The notes under the pieces: model-generated
Told to the model about the DNA's origin: nothing
Databases searched by the model: none
What the model saw: only the letters and a program-made list of their open reading frames with translations
Part shown: piece after piece, positions 1 through 12,182 of the stretch
Layout: every line of letters starts with the position of its first letter
Position numbering within the stretch: the stretch's first letter is position 1
Assembly (NCBI GenBank): GCA_019637105.1
Contig: JAHBWF010000028.1
Location: 1-61,463, forward strand
Origin: Labilithrix sp.
GTDB lineage: Bacteria > Myxococcota_A > Polyangia > Polyangiales > Polyangiaceae
DNA length: 61,463 nt
Reading direction: 5' to 3'
Made by a program: the position numbers and the translations under genes

Positions 1-68
1 GCTCGCCGCGGTCGAAGAGCGGCCCGCCGAGCGCGCGCACGGCTGAGCGCCGGCGGCGCGCCGGCGCT

Positions 69-1118
69 TCAGCTCGCCGTGCTGGAGCGGAGCTTGGCGA
101 CGCTCTCGGCGGGGAGGTCGATCGTGATGACGTCGCCTTCGGCGAGCTTCGTGTCGTGGCGCGGCCGCGTGAGCTTCCCGCCTGGCCTTCGCACGCCGAC
201 GATGCGCCCGTCGATCGCGTCCTCGCAGAGCATCACGGTGCGCCCCCACCACCCGGGCGGCGCCGCGACCTCCATGTCGACGCGCATGCTGCCGTCCTCG
301 AGGTAGTACACGCCGCGCACGCCGGACTCGGTCGCCTGCAGGGCCGCGAGCGGGCCGGAGAGCGCGCTCGTGCTGAAGGTCTCGTCGACGTCCAGCGCCG
401 AGCGCATCTTGCTCGCCATGCGCTGGTCGAACATCCGCATCACCACGCGGATGTGCGGGTTCTCGCGCTTGGCGTCGATCGCGACCTCGAGGTTCGCGAG
501 GTCGTTGTCCGTCGCGCAGACGATCGCCTTCGCGCGCTGCACGCCGGCCTCGATGAGCAGCGCGTCGCGGCGTACGTCCCCGTAGAGCACGGGGAAGCCG
601 AGCTCCTCGACGGTCGAGGCGAAGGAGCTCTCCTTGCTCCGCTCGAGGGCGACGACCGGAGCGCCCAACTGCTTGAGCGACTCGACCACCCGGATCCCGA
701 CGTGGCCCAGGCCGCAGACGACGATGTGGTCCTTCATCCGTTCGGTCATGATCTTCACCCAGAGGTTGTGACGCTCCTCGACGTCGAACAGCGATCCGCC
801 GACCCGGACGACGCCGCGCAGGATGAGGCCAGCTCCGAGCAGCGGCGTGATCCAGAAGACGGCGCGCGCGAGCGGCGCGCGCGGGAGGTCCTGCGTCGGC
901 TCGAAGAAGAGCTGCGTATACATCGCGTAGAGGTCGGCGCCGAAGTCGGCGGTCGCCTCGCCGTGCCGGCGCATGTCCCAGCGCAGGACGATCGTCGCGA
1001 GGACGATGTACGCGACGAGACCGATCAGCCACGGCGCGAAGCGACGCGCGAAGTGCCAGAAGAAGAGCCTCCCGACCGATGGCGACTCCGCGAACTTTGG
1101 ACCAAGACGACGAGGCAT
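69..1118 (-). CDS. TrkA-N/TrkA-C domain two-TM membrane protein (ion-channel-like)
   Basis: Two hydrophobic segments (about residues 30-46 and 86-105) are followed by a Rossmann NAD-binding TrkA-N domain with the motif VVCGLGHVGIRVVE near residues 133-146 and a C-terminal TrkA-C-like domain. This is the architecture of prokaryotic potassium channels with RCK domains (Kch/MthK type). No TVGYG selectivity filter is visible between the two membrane helices, so ion conduction is uncertain; it may be a channel relative or a nucleotide-sensing membrane protein. I chose the ATG at 1118; a GTG at 1169 in frame would add 17 residues. Neither has a convincing Shine-Dalgarno. The gene is 3'-proximal to nothing recognisable in positions 1-68. 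Confidence 0.8.
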   Translation of the reverse strand: MPRRLGPKFAESPSVGRLFFWHFARRFAPWLIGLVAYIVLATIVLRWDMRRHGEATADFGADLYAMYTQLFFEPTQDLPRAPLARAVFWITPLLGAGLILRGVVRVGGSLFDVEERHNLWVKIMTERMKDHIVVCGLGHVGIRVVESLKQLGAPVVALERSKESSFASTVEELGFPVLYGDVRRDALLIEAGVQRAKAIVCATDNDLANLEVAIDAKRENPHIRVVMRMFDQRMASKMRSALDVDETFSTSALSGPLAALQATESGVRGVYYLEDGSMRVDMEVAAPPGWWGRTVMLCEDAIDGRIVGVRRPGGKLTRPRHDTKLAEGDVITIDLPAESVAKLRSSTAS

Positions 1119-1265
1119 CGCGCCGCTCGAGAGGTAGCGGCACGGCCGCGGCACAGCGAGCAAAATCACGCCTCGGAGCGACGCGCGGGGAGGGCTTCGA
1201 GCGCGGGCCCCGCGGGCGGCTCGGCGACGGCTGAGCCGGCGGCCCGCCCGCGCCGACCGCCGCGC

Positions 1266-3014
1266 TCAGCCGACGCGCGCGAGGCGACCCGGCGTCTCGC
1301 CCGTGAAGCGGTTGCCCTCGAGGATCGACCGGCCCGCCACGAGCGTCGCCCGGTACCCCTCGGCGCGCTGCAGGAGGCGCTTCCCGCCCGCCGGCAGATC
1401 GGCGACCAGCGCCGGCCGCAGCAGGCGGAGCGCGCCGAGGTCGATCACGTTGAGATCGGCGCGCTGGCCGAGGGCGATCGTGCCGCGATCGCGGAGCCCG
1501 ATGTAGCGGCTCGTGTCGTGGGTCAACATCTTCACGACCTGCTCGACCGTGAAGCGGCCGCGGTCGCGGTTCTTCGCCCAGTGCGTGAGCATGAAGGTCG
1601 GGAAGCTCGCGTCGCACACCGTGCCGACGTGCGCGCCGCCGTCCGAGAGCCCGAGGAGGGCGAGCGGGTGGCCGAGCATCTCGCGGACGGCGTCGAGGTC
1701 GAAGCCCGCGTAGTTGTAGACGGGGAAGTAGAGCAGCTCCTTGCCGTCGTTCTCGAGCAGCGCGTCGTAGATGACCTCGAGCGGCCGCTTCCCCGTGCGC
1801 ATCGACTCCGCGAAGAGCGACTCCTCCTTCGGCGGCTCGTAGTTCGGGTGCTCGCCGAGCCGGAACATGCGCATCGAGATGAAGTCGATGTTCGCGAGGA
1901 AGCGGTCGGCCATCGGCGGCACGTTGCTGCCGTCGCCGGCGATCTTCTCGCTCTTCTCGGCCAGCATCCGCGCCCGGAGCTCGGGGTCGCGCATGCGGCG
2001 GACGCGCTCCGCGAGCGGCAGCGAGGCGATCGCCTTGTAGCTCGGGAAGCCGATGAACGGGTGGAACGTCGCCTCGAAGCCGAGCAGGACGCCGATCCCG
2101 CGCGCGCCGACCTGCAGGCGAATCGGGATCCCGCGCTCGTTCGCCTTCTCCGCGCGCGCGATGATCTTGCGCCACTGCGTCGTGTCGAGATCGCGCTGCA
2201 TCAACGAGAGCGAAAGCGGCCGGCCCGGCGCCGCCTTCGCCATCTCCTCGAGCACGTCGAACTCGGCGTCGAAGCGGTCGAGCGACTTCTCCATGTCGAA
2301 GTCGGAGACGGCCTGGAGGACGCCGTGCGACAGCCCGTCGAGCCCGGCGGCGATCCCGGCGAGCTCGCGCACCGTCGCCTCCGCCGCCGGCGTCTCGCTC
2401 CCGTCGATCGAGCGATGGTTGTCCGTCCTGCCGGTGGTGAAGCCCGCGGCGCCGAGCTGGATCGCCTCGCGCACGAGCGCGCGCATCTTCGCGACGTCGT
2501 CGTCGGTCGCGGCGCTCCCGGCGAACGCGCGCTCTCCCATGACGTAGACGCGCAGAGGGTCGTGCGTGATCTGCGAGACGACGTCGATGGTGCGCGGCCG
2601 CGCGTCGATCGCGTCGAGGTACTCACCGAACGACTCCCAGCTCCACTGGATCCCCTCGGAGAGCGCCGCGCCCGGGATGTCCTCGACGCCCTCCATGAGC
2701 TCGATCAAGCGCTCGCGGTCGCGCTCGCGCGCGGGCGCGAAGCCGACGCCGCAGTTGCCGATGACGCACGTCGTGACGCCGTGCAGGCTCGACGGCGCCA
2801 TCTCGCCGTCCCACGACACCTGGCCGTCGTAGTGGGTGTGGAGGTCGGTGAAGCCCGGGGTCACGATCGCGCCTTCGGCGTCGATCACGCGATCGGCCTG
2901 GCCGGCGCACGCCCCGATCTCGACGATGCGCCCGTCCTTCACGCCGACGTTCGCCCGTCGCGAGGGCGCGCCCGTTCCATCCACGACGGTCCCGCCGATG
3001 ATCTTCAGGTCCAT
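1266..3014 (-). CDS. Amidohydrolase family 3 / N-acyl-D-amino-acid deacylase-like protein
   Basis: The 582-residue protein starts with a urease-type beta strand ([15 protein letters not shown]), has the metal-binding HTHYDGQ motif at about residues 59-65 and the D-aminoacylase-type Cys motif [11 protein letters not shown] near residue 92-102. A late [11 protein letters not shown] segment and a C-terminal small beta domain ending in an ADLNVID-type strand complete the family pattern. These enzymes hydrolyse N-acyl-D-amino acids or related amides with one or two zinc ions; the actual substrate cannot be told. The ATG at 3014 aligns with the family N-terminus; an upstream in-frame ATG (3032) adds MVSSSS. 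It is divergent from the lipoprotein gene at 3242. Confidence 0.88.
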   Translation of the reverse strand: MDLKIIGGTVVDGTGAPSRRANVGVKDGRIVEIGACAGQADRVIDAEGAIVTPGFTDLHTHYDGQVSWDGEMAPSSLHGVTTCVIGNCGVGFAPARERDRERLIELMEGVEDIPGAALSEGIQWSWESFGEYLDAIDARPRTIDVVSQITHDPLRVYVMGERAFAGSAATDDDVAKMRALVREAIQLGAAGFTTGRTDNHRSIDGSETPAAEATVRELAGIAAGLDGLSHGVLQAVSDFDMEKSLDRFDAEFDVLEEMAKAAPGRPLSLSLMQRDLDTTQWRKIIARAEKANERGIPIRLQVGARGIGVLLGFEATFHPFIGFPSYKAIASLPLAERVRRMRDPELRARMLAEKSEKIAGDGSNVPPMADRFLANIDFISMRMFRLGEHPNYEPPKEESLFAESMRTGKRPLEVIYDALLENDGKELLYFPVYNYAGFDLDAVREMLGHPLALLGLSDGGAHVGTVCDASFPTFMLTHWAKNRDRGRFTVEQVVKMLTHDTSRYIGLRDRGTIALGQRADLNVIDLGALRLLRPALVADLPAGGKRLLQRAEGYRATLVAGRSILEGNRFTGETPGRLARVG

Positions 3015-3241
3015 GGAGGAAGAGGAGACCACGGTTCGGCCGGCTCCGCGAACACCGCGCGCCGCTCGCCGGACGGGGCGAGGCGCGATCTCCGTGAAAA
3101 TGCGCCCGACGGACGGCGCTCCCCGCGCCCGGTCGACGACGCGCCGCCCTGTACGCTGTGCGGGTGACGGGTTGACCGTACCGTCGAGCGGTAGTGTTCT
3201 CTCGTCGCGACCGCTCGTGGTCGCGGAGAGGGGAGACCATC

Positions 3242-4381
3242 ATGAACGAACGTCGATCGAGCTCCGTCCGGAGCTCTCGCTGGATCGCGCGGAGCGTGCT
3301 GACGCTCGCCGGGCTCTTCGCGCTCGCGAGCGCCTGCGCCGACTCGCCGGAGCGAGGAGAGACGGGCGCGGCGTCGCAGGCGCTCGCCGGGCCGACGCTC
3401 AAGTGGAGCGTCACGAGCGCGTCGCCGTTCGTCGATCTGGCGCCGCGGAGCGACGGGTCGGCGATCGCCGCGACGAAGGAGAGCGTCCTCTCGATCGACG
3501 CTTCCGGCGCGAAGACGACGCTCTACGCCGGCCCGCCGCCGGTGGGGCGGCCCCTGGTGCAGCGCGGCGCCGAGGGCTTCCTCGTGCCGACGGGCAAGGG
3601 GGTCAGCGTCCACGACGCGACCGGGACGGCGAAGGGGGCGGTGAGCTTCGGCGCGAACGAATACGCGCGCCTGATCCCCGGCGGGCTCGACACGTTCGTC
3701 CCGCGGGCGGAGTCGATCGATCCGGAGGACGTCACGATCGTGGAGGGCCGGGTCTTCTCGCAGACGGGCGCGCTCGCGGCGAGCTTCGCCACGTCGAAGC
3801 TCGTCAAGTCGCGGATCACGAAGTCGCACGTCCTGTGGGCGACGCGATCGACGCTGACGAAGAGCTCGCTCGCCGGAGCGACGGAGTGGGTGAACACCTC
3901 GGTCCAGCCGCACCGCTTCGAGATCGACGACGAAGGGCGAGCGTACATCGTCAACCGCAGCGGCGACACGCGGGTCGTCGAGCTCTACGACAAGACGACG
4001 CGGCTCGGCGCGTACACCTTCGACGCGCCGGTGTGGAACATCGCGATCGCGCCGGGTGGTGTCTACGCCGCCGCGAGCTCGAAGAGCGTCGCCGTCGTGT
4101 TCAAGCACGGCGCGGTCGTGGGCAAGGTGCCCCTCGGCGGCGTCTACCCGGTGTCGCTCGACGTCGCCGACGACGGGCGGCTGCTCCTCGGCACCCAGGA
4201 CCGGGCGAAGAAGACCACCGGGGTCGCGCTCTTCGACGCGAGCGGCGCCTCGCTCTTCTCGAAGCCCTTCGGGGACGACGACGACGCCTACCGCCCCGAC
4301 GTCCGCTTCGCGCCCGGCGGGAACGGCTTCTTCGTCCGCGATCGGGCCGGCCTCTCCTTCTACGTGACGGAGGCCCCGTGA
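3242..4381 (+). CDS. Secreted beta-propeller-like (lipo)protein of unknown function
   Basis: The protein has 379 residues. The start ATG at 3242 follows a GGAGAGGGGAGA purine run at a good distance; an upstream in-frame start at 3194 lacks this. The N-terminus is a signal peptide (hydrophobic VLTLAGLFALASAC) that may be a lipoprotein signal, though position -3 before the Cys is Ala rather than Leu. After it comes a linker with SQALAG, common in myxobacterial exported proteins. The body contains repeated beta-strand blocks of the form DGRLLLGT / DEGRAYIVN / PGGVYAAAS that look like propeller blades of about 40 residues. Its stop overlaps the next start (TGATG at 4379-4383), so the two are translationally coupled. 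Function unknown. Confidence 0.75.
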   Translation: MNERRSSSVRSSRWIARSVLTLAGLFALASACADSPERGETGAASQALAGPTLKWSVTSASPFVDLAPRSDGSAIAATKESVLSIDASGAKTTLYAGPPPVGRPLVQRGAEGFLVPTGKGVSVHDATGTAKGAVSFGANEYARLIPGGLDTFVPRAESIDPEDVTIVEGRVFSQTGALAASFATSKLVKSRITKSHVLWATRSTLTKSSLAGATEWVNTSVQPHRFEIDDEGRAYIVNRSGDTRVVELYDKTTRLGAYTFDAPVWNIAIAPGGVYAAASSKSVAVVFKHGAVVGKVPLGGVYPVSLDVADDGRLLLGTQDRAKKTTGVALFDASGASLFSKPFGDDDDAYRPDVRFAPGGNGFFVRDRAGLSFYVTEAP

Positions 4382-6483
4382 TGCGCGCCGCGCTCGTTCG
4401 TCCGCTCCTCGCGCTCGCGCTCGCGGCGTCGACCTCTCCGGCGCTCGCCGCCTACGTCCCGGCGAACTCGCTCCCCTGGCCGCTCTACCGGCAGGACGCG
4501 CCGAACACGCCGCGGGAGGCGCTCGGCAACGCCTTCGGCGAGTACCAGGAGTTCGGCGTCTCGTACGTGCACACCGGCATCGACATCCGCGGCGCGGAGG
4601 GCGACATCGTCAAGGTGGTCGCGCCCGGCAACGTCTGGGTCACCGTCAACTACCACGACGATCTCTGCACCCACGCCAACGCCTGCCGGATCTACGTCAA
4701 GGGCGCGCGCTACATCTACTACTACAGCCACCTCCAGCTCGACGCGGGCTCCGGCGTCACGACCGAGACGCGCGAGAAGATCGTCAACGCGTCGCGCTGG
4801 GAGCTGGGCTCCGGCTCGTACCCGGTCCAGCCCGGCACGAGCGTCTCCACCGGCGAGATCCTCTCGCGGATCGGCCCGTTCGGCTCGAACTGGCCGCACC
4901 TGCACTTCTCGATCGTCGACGCGACCGAGAACTACGACGCGATCAACCCGCTGACCGCGCTCAGGCGCTCGTGGGGCGGGATCGACATCGTCGACGACGA
5001 GCGCCCGGAGATCACCGCGCTCGAGCTCTTCGCCGACGGCGGGCAGACGCCGCTCCCGATCCCGAGCGCCTGCGATCCGATCTCGGGCGCGGTCGACGTC
5101 GCGGCGACGATGCGCGACTCGTTCTACACGACCGATCCCGAGCCCTACCCGGTCTTCGGCGGCGTGCTCTCGACCTTCGGCGTCTACGAGGCGAGCTACC
5201 GGATCCGGAACGTCGTCACCGGCGTCGCCCTGAGCGGCACCTGGTACCGCTTCGATCGCGCGCCGCTCGAGTGCGCCGGTCCGCTCCGCGGGCTGTCGTG
5301 CCCGGTCGTCGCGACGGAGGCGACCTTCGCCGCGCACTCCTTCCTCCAGGTCTCCGGCGGTCTCCGGATCGCCGAGCCCTACACGCCGACCCTCTTCGCC
5401 ACCGGCCCGTCCGAGAGCAACTACGTCGGCGTCGAGCGGCACGTGCACCTGCTCACCAACGCGTGGGGCCAGGCCGGGAGCTGGAACACGGCGCTGTCGT
5501 CCGACGGCTACTACCAGGTCTCGGCGATCGCGCGCGACGAGGCGGGCAACCAGCAGGCGCGCTCGCGCTTCGTCTCCGTCGACAACCACGGCGGCTTCGT
5601 CGCGCCGGCCGACGCCTTCGTCCGCGACAACGACGTCGACGTCGGGGCGATCCCGTCGACCCTCGGCGGCCACCCGTTCTGGACGAGCCCGGACATCTTC
5701 ATCCTCCCCGCCGGCTCGCCCGCGCCCGACCTCGGCGCGTCGCCGCCCCACACGCTCCTCGCGGCGAACACCACCTACGAGGTCTACCTCCGCGTCCACA
5801 ACCAGAGCTGCCAGACGGTGAACGGCCTCCGCGCCCAGATCTACTCCGCCAACCCGGCGATGATCGTCGACGACGGGCAGTGGACCTACGTGACGCCCGA
5901 GGGGCAGTTCGTCCCGGCGGCCGGCGTCTCGCTCCCGGCCGGGGCGAGCACCTTCCTCGGACCGTTCTCCTGGACGCCGACCGAGGCGGAGGCCACCTCG
6001 AACGACGGCCACCGCTGCATGCTCGCGAAGATCGACGCGTCGAACGACCCGGTCGGTGACGCGTCGGTCCCCGACGACAACAACGTCGCGCAGCGGAACC
6101 TCCAGTTCGGCGGCACCTCATTCGACTTCAACAACCCGGAGCCTCGCTCGGCGCGGATCGAGGCCGAGATGCGCTGCAACGGCTTCCCCTTCGCGGAGAA
6201 GGGCTCGAAGCTCGAGCTGACGGTCGCCTACGACGCGGCGCTCCACTCCGCCTGGGCGAACGCCGACGGCGCGACGGTCACCGTCTCGGGCAAGGACCTC
6301 GTCGTCGGCTTCAGCCGCTGCAACGTCCGCCTCCCGGCGGCGACGCTGCCGGCGAAGGCGAAGCTCCGCGCCGCGTTCCGGAGCGTCGTCGGCGGGCAGA
6401 AGCCCGGCCCCTTCACGATCGACCTGCTCGGCTACGTGAACGGCGGCCTCCGCGGGGGCATGAGCTTCACCGCCAAGCAGTAG
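4381..6483 (+). CDS. Secreted M23-family metallopeptidase domain protein
   Basis: The 700-residue protein has a cleavable signal peptide (ALALAASTSPALA/AY). It then has a LytM/M23 domain with HTGID at about residues 64-68, a SHLQL strand near 116 and the HLHFS zinc-site motif near 174-178. This keeps all the metal ligands (H64, D68, second His of HxH), so it is plausibly an active peptidoglycan or peptide endopeptidase. About 500 residues of beta-rich sequence follow, including CARDB-like segments and many Cys pairs. The start ATG overlaps the stop of the preceding gene by one base. A strong hairpin follows the stop. M23 proteins usually cut cross-links in peptidoglycan outside the cytoplasm; some in predatory myxobacteria act on prey, which cannot be told here. 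Confidence 0.87.
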   Translation: MRAALVRPLLALALAASTSPALAAYVPANSLPWPLYRQDAPNTPREALGNAFGEYQEFGVSYVHTGIDIRGAEGDIVKVVAPGNVWVTVNYHDDLCTHANACRIYVKGARYIYYYSHLQLDAGSGVTTETREKIVNASRWELGSGSYPVQPGTSVSTGEILSRIGPFGSNWPHLHFSIVDATENYDAINPLTALRRSWGGIDIVDDERPEITALELFADGGQTPLPIPSACDPISGAVDVAATMRDSFYTTDPEPYPVFGGVLSTFGVYEASYRIRNVVTGVALSGTWYRFDRAPLECAGPLRGLSCPVVATEATFAAHSFLQVSGGLRIAEPYTPTLFATGPSESNYVGVERHVHLLTNAWGQAGSWNTALSSDGYYQVSAIARDEAGNQQARSRFVSVDNHGGFVAPADAFVRDNDVDVGAIPSTLGGHPFWTSPDIFILPAGSPAPDLGASPPHTLLAANTTYEVYLRVHNQSCQTVNGLRAQIYSANPAMIVDDGQWTYVTPEGQFVPAAGVSLPAGASTFLGPFSWTPTEAEATSNDGHRCMLAKIDASNDPVGDASVPDDNNVAQRNLQFGGTSFDFNNPEPRSARIEAEMRCNGFPFAEKGSKLELTVAYDAALHSAWANADGATVTVSGKDLVVGFSRCNVRLPAATLPAKAKLRAAFRSVVGGQKPGPFTIDLLGYVNGGLRGGMSFTAKQ

Positions 6484-6496
6484 CCCGCGCCCGCGA

Positions 6497-6529
6497 CCGC
6501 GCAGCGCTCGCGCGCCGAACGCTGCGCGG
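6497..6529 (+). terminator. Hairpin downstream of the M23 gene
   Basis: A perfect 10-bp inverted repeat (CCGCGCAGCG at 6497-6506 with CGCTGCGCGG at 6520-6529, 13-nt loop) begins 14 bp after the stop. There is no T-run, so it may work as a Rho-assisted or stabilising hairpin rather than a classical terminator. Confidence 0.45.
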
Positions 6530-6759
6530 CGCGCGGGCCGCGAGCGCCGTCCTCGGGGTGGACACGGCGTCGCTCGGGCCGACCCGCTCGGGTCCGGCTC
6601 CGCGTCGCCGCGCGCCCGCCTCGCCGACGAAGCGGCGTAACGCGCGCGTCATCGGTTCGACACCGCGAGCCCGCCGCCTCGAAAGCCGCCTCGAAAAAGG
6701 AGCGCGGGCGAGCGCTCTCGGGTGGTCATCACGGTCGGCACGCGCTACGGAGTCGGCCC

Positions 6760-8433
6760 ATGTACCGCGCGCTCTCGCTCCCCCTCGCCGCGCTCGCCGT
6801 CGGCGGCGCCCTCTTCGCTTGCAGCAGCTCTCCCAGCGCGAACGATCCGGGCGACCTGGACGGCTCCGTTCCCGGCGAGGAGGGACCGGACGGCGGGGCC
6901 GACGGCGACGCGCCCGTGAGCGGCGCGTGCTCGGTGACCAAGAAGGGCGGCGCGGGCCTCGTCCTCCAGGGACGCGTGCTCGCCGCCTCCGGTCCCATCG
7001 ACGGCGAGGTGCTCGTCGACGCGGACGGCGCCATCACCTGCGTGGACGCGAGCTGCGCCGCCGGCGCCGGCTACGACGAGGCGACGGTGATCGCGTGCAC
7101 GGGGAGCGTCATCTCCCCCGGGCTCATCAACGGGCACGACCACACCGACTACGCGTCGGCCCCGCCGATCGTGCACGGGACCACGCGCTGGAACCACCGC
7201 CACGGCTGGCGCACCGGCGCCGGCGGCGAAGAGGAGGTCGACTCGCCGCGGCGCTCGGAGGACGCGACGGTCATCGCGGGCGCCGAGCTCCGCTTCGTCC
7301 TCGGCGGCGCCACGAGCGTCAACGGCAGCGGCGGCGTGCCCGGCCTCCTCAGGAACCTCGCCAACTTCCAGGACAAGACGCAGCTCGAGGGGTTGGAAGG
7401 CCCGACGGTGTTCTTCGACACGTTCCCGCTCGGCGACGCGAACGGCACGCTGCGCGACACGGGCTGCAACTACCCGCAGACCCGCTCCGCCGGGAGCGCG
7501 TTCGCCGCCGGCGCGACCTACTCGCCGCACATCTCGGAGGGCCTCAACGCCGCCGCGCGGAACGAGTTCACCTGCCTCAAGGGGACGCTCGTCCGCGACA
7601 AGACCGCGATCATCCACGCCGTCGGCCTCGACGCGAACGACGTCGACGTGATCGCCAAGGCCGACGCGAAGGTCATCTGGTCTCCGCGCACGAACGTGGA
7701 CCTCTACGGCAACACCGCGCCGGTGACGCTGATGAAGACGATGGGCGTGACGCTCGCGCTCGGCACGGACTGGCTCGCCTCGGGCTCGATGAACGTCCTC
7801 CGCGAGCTCGCCTGCGCCGACGCGCTCAACGAGAAGTACTTCGACAAGGCGTTCGACGACAAAGAGCTCTTCGAGATGGCGACGAAGAACGCCGCGATCG
7901 CGCTCGGCATCGAATCGCAGGTCGGCACGCTCGCCGCCGGACGACTCGCGGACATCGCGATCTTCTCCGCGGGGGCGGGCAAGGACTACCGCGCGGTGAT
8001 CGGCGCGGGCGTCGAGGACGTGCTCCTCGTGCTCCGCGGGGGCAAGCCGCTCTACGGCGAGGCGTCGCTGATCGACGGGCTCGCCGCCCCGGACTGCGCC
8101 GAGCTCGCCGTGTGCGGCGCCGAGAAGAAGGTCTGCGTCGACACGCAAGGGGTGACGCTCGCCGACATCCAGACGGCGGCCGCGTCGATCTACCCGCTCT
8201 TCTCGTGCAAGGGCGAGACGCCGAAGGACGAGCCGAGCTGCGTCCCCTACCGCGACACCTACCCGAACGGCACCTCGGCGACCGATCGCGACGGCGACGG
8301 CGTCCCGGACGCGGACGACAACTGCCCGTCGATCTTCAACCCGGCGCGCGCGCTCGACGGCGCGAACCAGTCGGACGTCGACGGCGACGGGATCGGCGAC
8401 GCTTGCGATCCGGAGCCCCTCGTCGCCGATTGA
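6760..8433 (+). CDS. Amidohydrolase-family lipoprotein with C-terminal thrombospondin type-3 repeats
   Basis: The protein has 557 residues. A lipoprotein signal (LAALAVGGALFAC, lipobox LFAC) is followed by an Asp/Gly-rich linker. An amidohydrolase domain has NGHDHTDY (HxH metal motif) near residues 125-132, IIHAVGLD near 285 and GTDWLASGS near 335. The C-terminus carries two calcium-binding type-3 repeats (DRDGDGVPDADDNCP and DVDGDGIGDACD). The catalytic domain resembles cytosine deaminase/chlorohydrolase-type enzymes, which are normally cytoplasmic, so a surface-anchored form is unusual though known in myxobacteria. The substrate is unknown. Confidence 0.85.
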   Translation: MYRALSLPLAALAVGGALFACSSSPSANDPGDLDGSVPGEEGPDGGADGDAPVSGACSVTKKGGAGLVLQGRVLAASGPIDGEVLVDADGAITCVDASCAAGAGYDEATVIACTGSVISPGLINGHDHTDYASAPPIVHGTTRWNHRHGWRTGAGGEEEVDSPRRSEDATVIAGAELRFVLGGATSVNGSGGVPGLLRNLANFQDKTQLEGLEGPTVFFDTFPLGDANGTLRDTGCNYPQTRSAGSAFAAGATYSPHISEGLNAAARNEFTCLKGTLVRDKTAIIHAVGLDANDVDVIAKADAKVIWSPRTNVDLYGNTAPVTLMKTMGVTLALGTDWLASGSMNVLRELACADALNEKYFDKAFDDKELFEMATKNAAIALGIESQVGTLAAGRLADIAIFSAGAGKDYRAVIGAGVEDVLLVLRGGKPLYGEASLIDGLAAPDCAELAVCGAEKKVCVDTQGVTLADIQTAAASIYPLFSCKGETPKDEPSCVPYRDTYPNGTSATDRDGDGVPDADDNCPSIFNPARALDGANQSDVDGDGIGDACDPEPLVAD

Positions 8434-8481
8434 CGAGCGCGAAGGCGGCGCTCGCCCGACGCACCGGGCGCTCGCGCCCCG

Positions 8482-10308
<1,827 letters not shown>

Positions 10309-10409
10309 GCTCCGGCGCCACTGCGGCTGCATACGCCGAGCCAGGCGCGGCTCGAGCGGCGCCGCGGACGCGAGGCGCCCGAGCGCGAGCGCTGGCCCGG
10401 CGCCGACGA

Positions 10410-11240
10410 TCAGCGCGTGACGGGCGGCTCGTAGGCGCGCGCGCGCTCGTGCGCGATCCGACGGACGCCGGCGACGTCCTCGCGCGCCTTCGCCTTGACC
10501 GCGATCTTCACGCCTCCCGGGACCTCCGTCACCGCGAGCGTCGCGTTCGGCGCCGCGGCCGGGCAGCGCTCGTCGCCGGCCGGGCGCGCCGCGAGCGCCT
10601 TGGCTCGCTCGCGGACCGCCTTCGCGCCGGCCGGCGTCGACTCGGTCACCCTCACGTCGACGCCGTAGGGCGCGTCGGTCACGGTCGTGGACGAGTTGGG
10701 CACCGCGCTCGGGCACGTCTTCATGAGGCCCTCGCCGAAGAGCTTCGGCGCCGCGAGCTGCGCGGCGCGCGCCTCGACCTCGCGGCGGAGCCAGGCGAGC
10801 TCCGCCGGCTGCGACGGCGCGAGGACGATCGCCGCGCCGCCCGGGATCTCGCGCACCGTGAGCACGGTGTTCCGCATCACGACCGGACAGCGCCCGAAGC
10901 GGGCGCGCCCCGCGCCGGAGCCCTGGTGCTCGCCGCGCGTCTCCTCCGCGGCCGCCGCGAGCGCCGACGCGCGGCGCCGGATCTCTCCGGCGCCGTCTCC
11001 GGTCGCCGTGATCGCGAGCTCCACGCCGCCTCTGACCTCGCTGACGAGCGTGCGCGCACCGCCGACGGCGCTCGGGCAGAGCGGCATGCGTTCGGCCTCT
11101 GCGGCCGGGGCTCGCGCGAGATCCGCGTCCGCCGCGGTGAGGGTGCCCCGCCCCGCCGGCTCGCTCCGCGTCGCGCCCGACGTGTGGCACGCGGCGACGC
11201 CGAGGGGAACCACGACCAAGAGCCAGCGCGCGTGAGCCAT
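10410..11240 (-). CDS. Lipoprotein built of four related repeats, unknown function
   Basis: The protein has 276 residues. The start at 11240 is fixed by a GGAGG 7 bases upstream. The lipobox is GVAAC. The mature part consists of four degenerate repeats of 45-60 residues, each opening with a Cys-Pro ([36 protein letters not shown]), then a short strand with an (E/D)x(R/P)(G/Y)GV turn ([36 protein letters not shown]) and an Arg/Ala-rich helix (for example [11 protein letters not shown]). This internal duplication suggests an alpha/beta repeat that may bind a ligand in the periplasm. I recognise no named family. Confidence 0.75.
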   Translation of the reverse strand: MAHARWLLVVVPLGVAACHTSGATRSEPAGRGTLTAADADLARAPAAEAERMPLCPSAVGGARTLVSEVRGGVELAITATGDGAGEIRRRASALAAAAEETRGEHQGSGAGRARFGRCPVVMRNTVLTVREIPGGAAIVLAPSQPAELAWLRREVEARAAQLAAPKLFGEGLMKTCPSAVPNSSTTVTDAPYGVDVRVTESTPAGAKAVRERAKALAARPAGDERCPAAAPNATLAVTEVPGGVKIAVKAKAREDVAGVRRIAHERARAYEPPVTR

Positions 11241-11363
11241 GACGTCGCCTCCTTCCGAACGAGAACGCCGGCGCGTGATGCAGGTGTCGCGCCGATGAAA
11301 CATCCGGCGCGCGGCGGCGCGGGCGACGCGCCGCCGGCACCTCGCCGCCGGCGGCGCCCGGGC

Positions 11364-12182
11364 TCACCAGTCGGAGTGGAGCACGGGGACGAAGAGGCCC
11401 ATCGCCGCGCCGACGAGCGCGCCCGCCGTCACGTCGGTGGCGTAGTGGTAGCCCGCCTTGATCTTGAGCAGCGAGACGCCGGCCGCGAGCGCCTCGGTGA
11501 CGCCGAGGACGACGAACCGCCAGGGGCTCGTGGGGTGGCGCTTCCAGAACGTCACGGAGTACGACGTCGCGGCGGCGAACGCCGTCGAGGCGTGGCCCGA
11601 GATGAAGCTGCGGAAGGCGTCCGGGCTGTCGAGGTGCGACGCGTCCGCGCTCGGGTTGTAGACGAGCGGCGCCGGGCGGCTGACGGCCGACTTCATGACC
11701 TGGGTGATCGCCGACGAGAGCAGCACGGCCTGGAGCGAGACGAAGCTGTCCTCGAGCCACCCGTCGAACCGGCTGTCGGCGGCGTTGATGACCATCGGCG
11801 CGAGCACGAGCCCGAAGACGACGACGTTCGCCAGCCCGAGCGCTTGCGGCGAGTAGTTGCCGACCGAGGCGTCGTCGATGCCGAGCATGTTGGTCGGCGG
11901 CTCGCACGTCGGGTAGCACGCCGGCTTGGGGTGGCCGATGGCGGCCGTCATCGTCCCGGCGGCGCCGAGCGCGACGAGCGCGGAGTCGTAGGTCCACTTG
12001 AGCCGGTACGGGCTGCCGCCGGGGCGCGCGGCGCTCGCGTCGTCCGCGCGCGCGTCGCCCGCCCGGAAGAGGAGGAGCGCGCACGCCACGACGAGCGCGA
12101 GCCCGAGGCCACGAGGAGCGCGACGCCGGCGCGAGGGCGCCGGCGCGAGGACCGCTCGGCGGGTTCGCGGGTCGTGCTTCAT
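11364..12182 (-). CDS. PAP2-family phosphatase, exported or membrane protein
   Basis: The 272-residue protein keeps the three PAP2/acid phosphatase motifs: KSAVSRPAP (KxxxxxxRP), SFISGHAS (the PSGH motif with Ile-Ser in place of Pro-Ser) and KAGYHYATD (SRxxxxxHxxxD type; Lys replaces the usual Arg). It has an N-terminal hydrophobic segment followed by ARADD, a possible signal cleavage site. Family members dephosphorylate lipid phosphates such as undecaprenyl pyrophosphate or phosphatidate. Start ATG at 12182 overlaps the upstream acetyltransferase stop by four bases (ATGA), so the genes form an operon. Confidence 0.85.
   Translation of the reverse strand: MKHDPRTRRAVLAPAPSRRRRAPRGLGLALVVACALLLFRAGDARADDASAARPGGSPYRLKWTYDSALVALGAAGTMTAAIGHPKPACYPTCEPPTNMLGIDDASVGNYSPQALGLANVVVFGLVLAPMVINAADSRFDGWLEDSFVSLQAVLLSSAITQVMKSAVSRPAPLVYNPSADASHLDSPDAFRSFISGHASTAFAAATSYSVTFWKRHPTSPWRFVVLGVTEALAAGVSLLKIKAGYHYATDVTAGALVGAAMGLFVPVLHSDW

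Noticed and set aside
156-3167. 1003-codon open frame on the plus strand
   Set aside because: Arg/Ala/Asp-rich shadow of the TrkA and amidohydrolase genes on the other strand; no family pattern.
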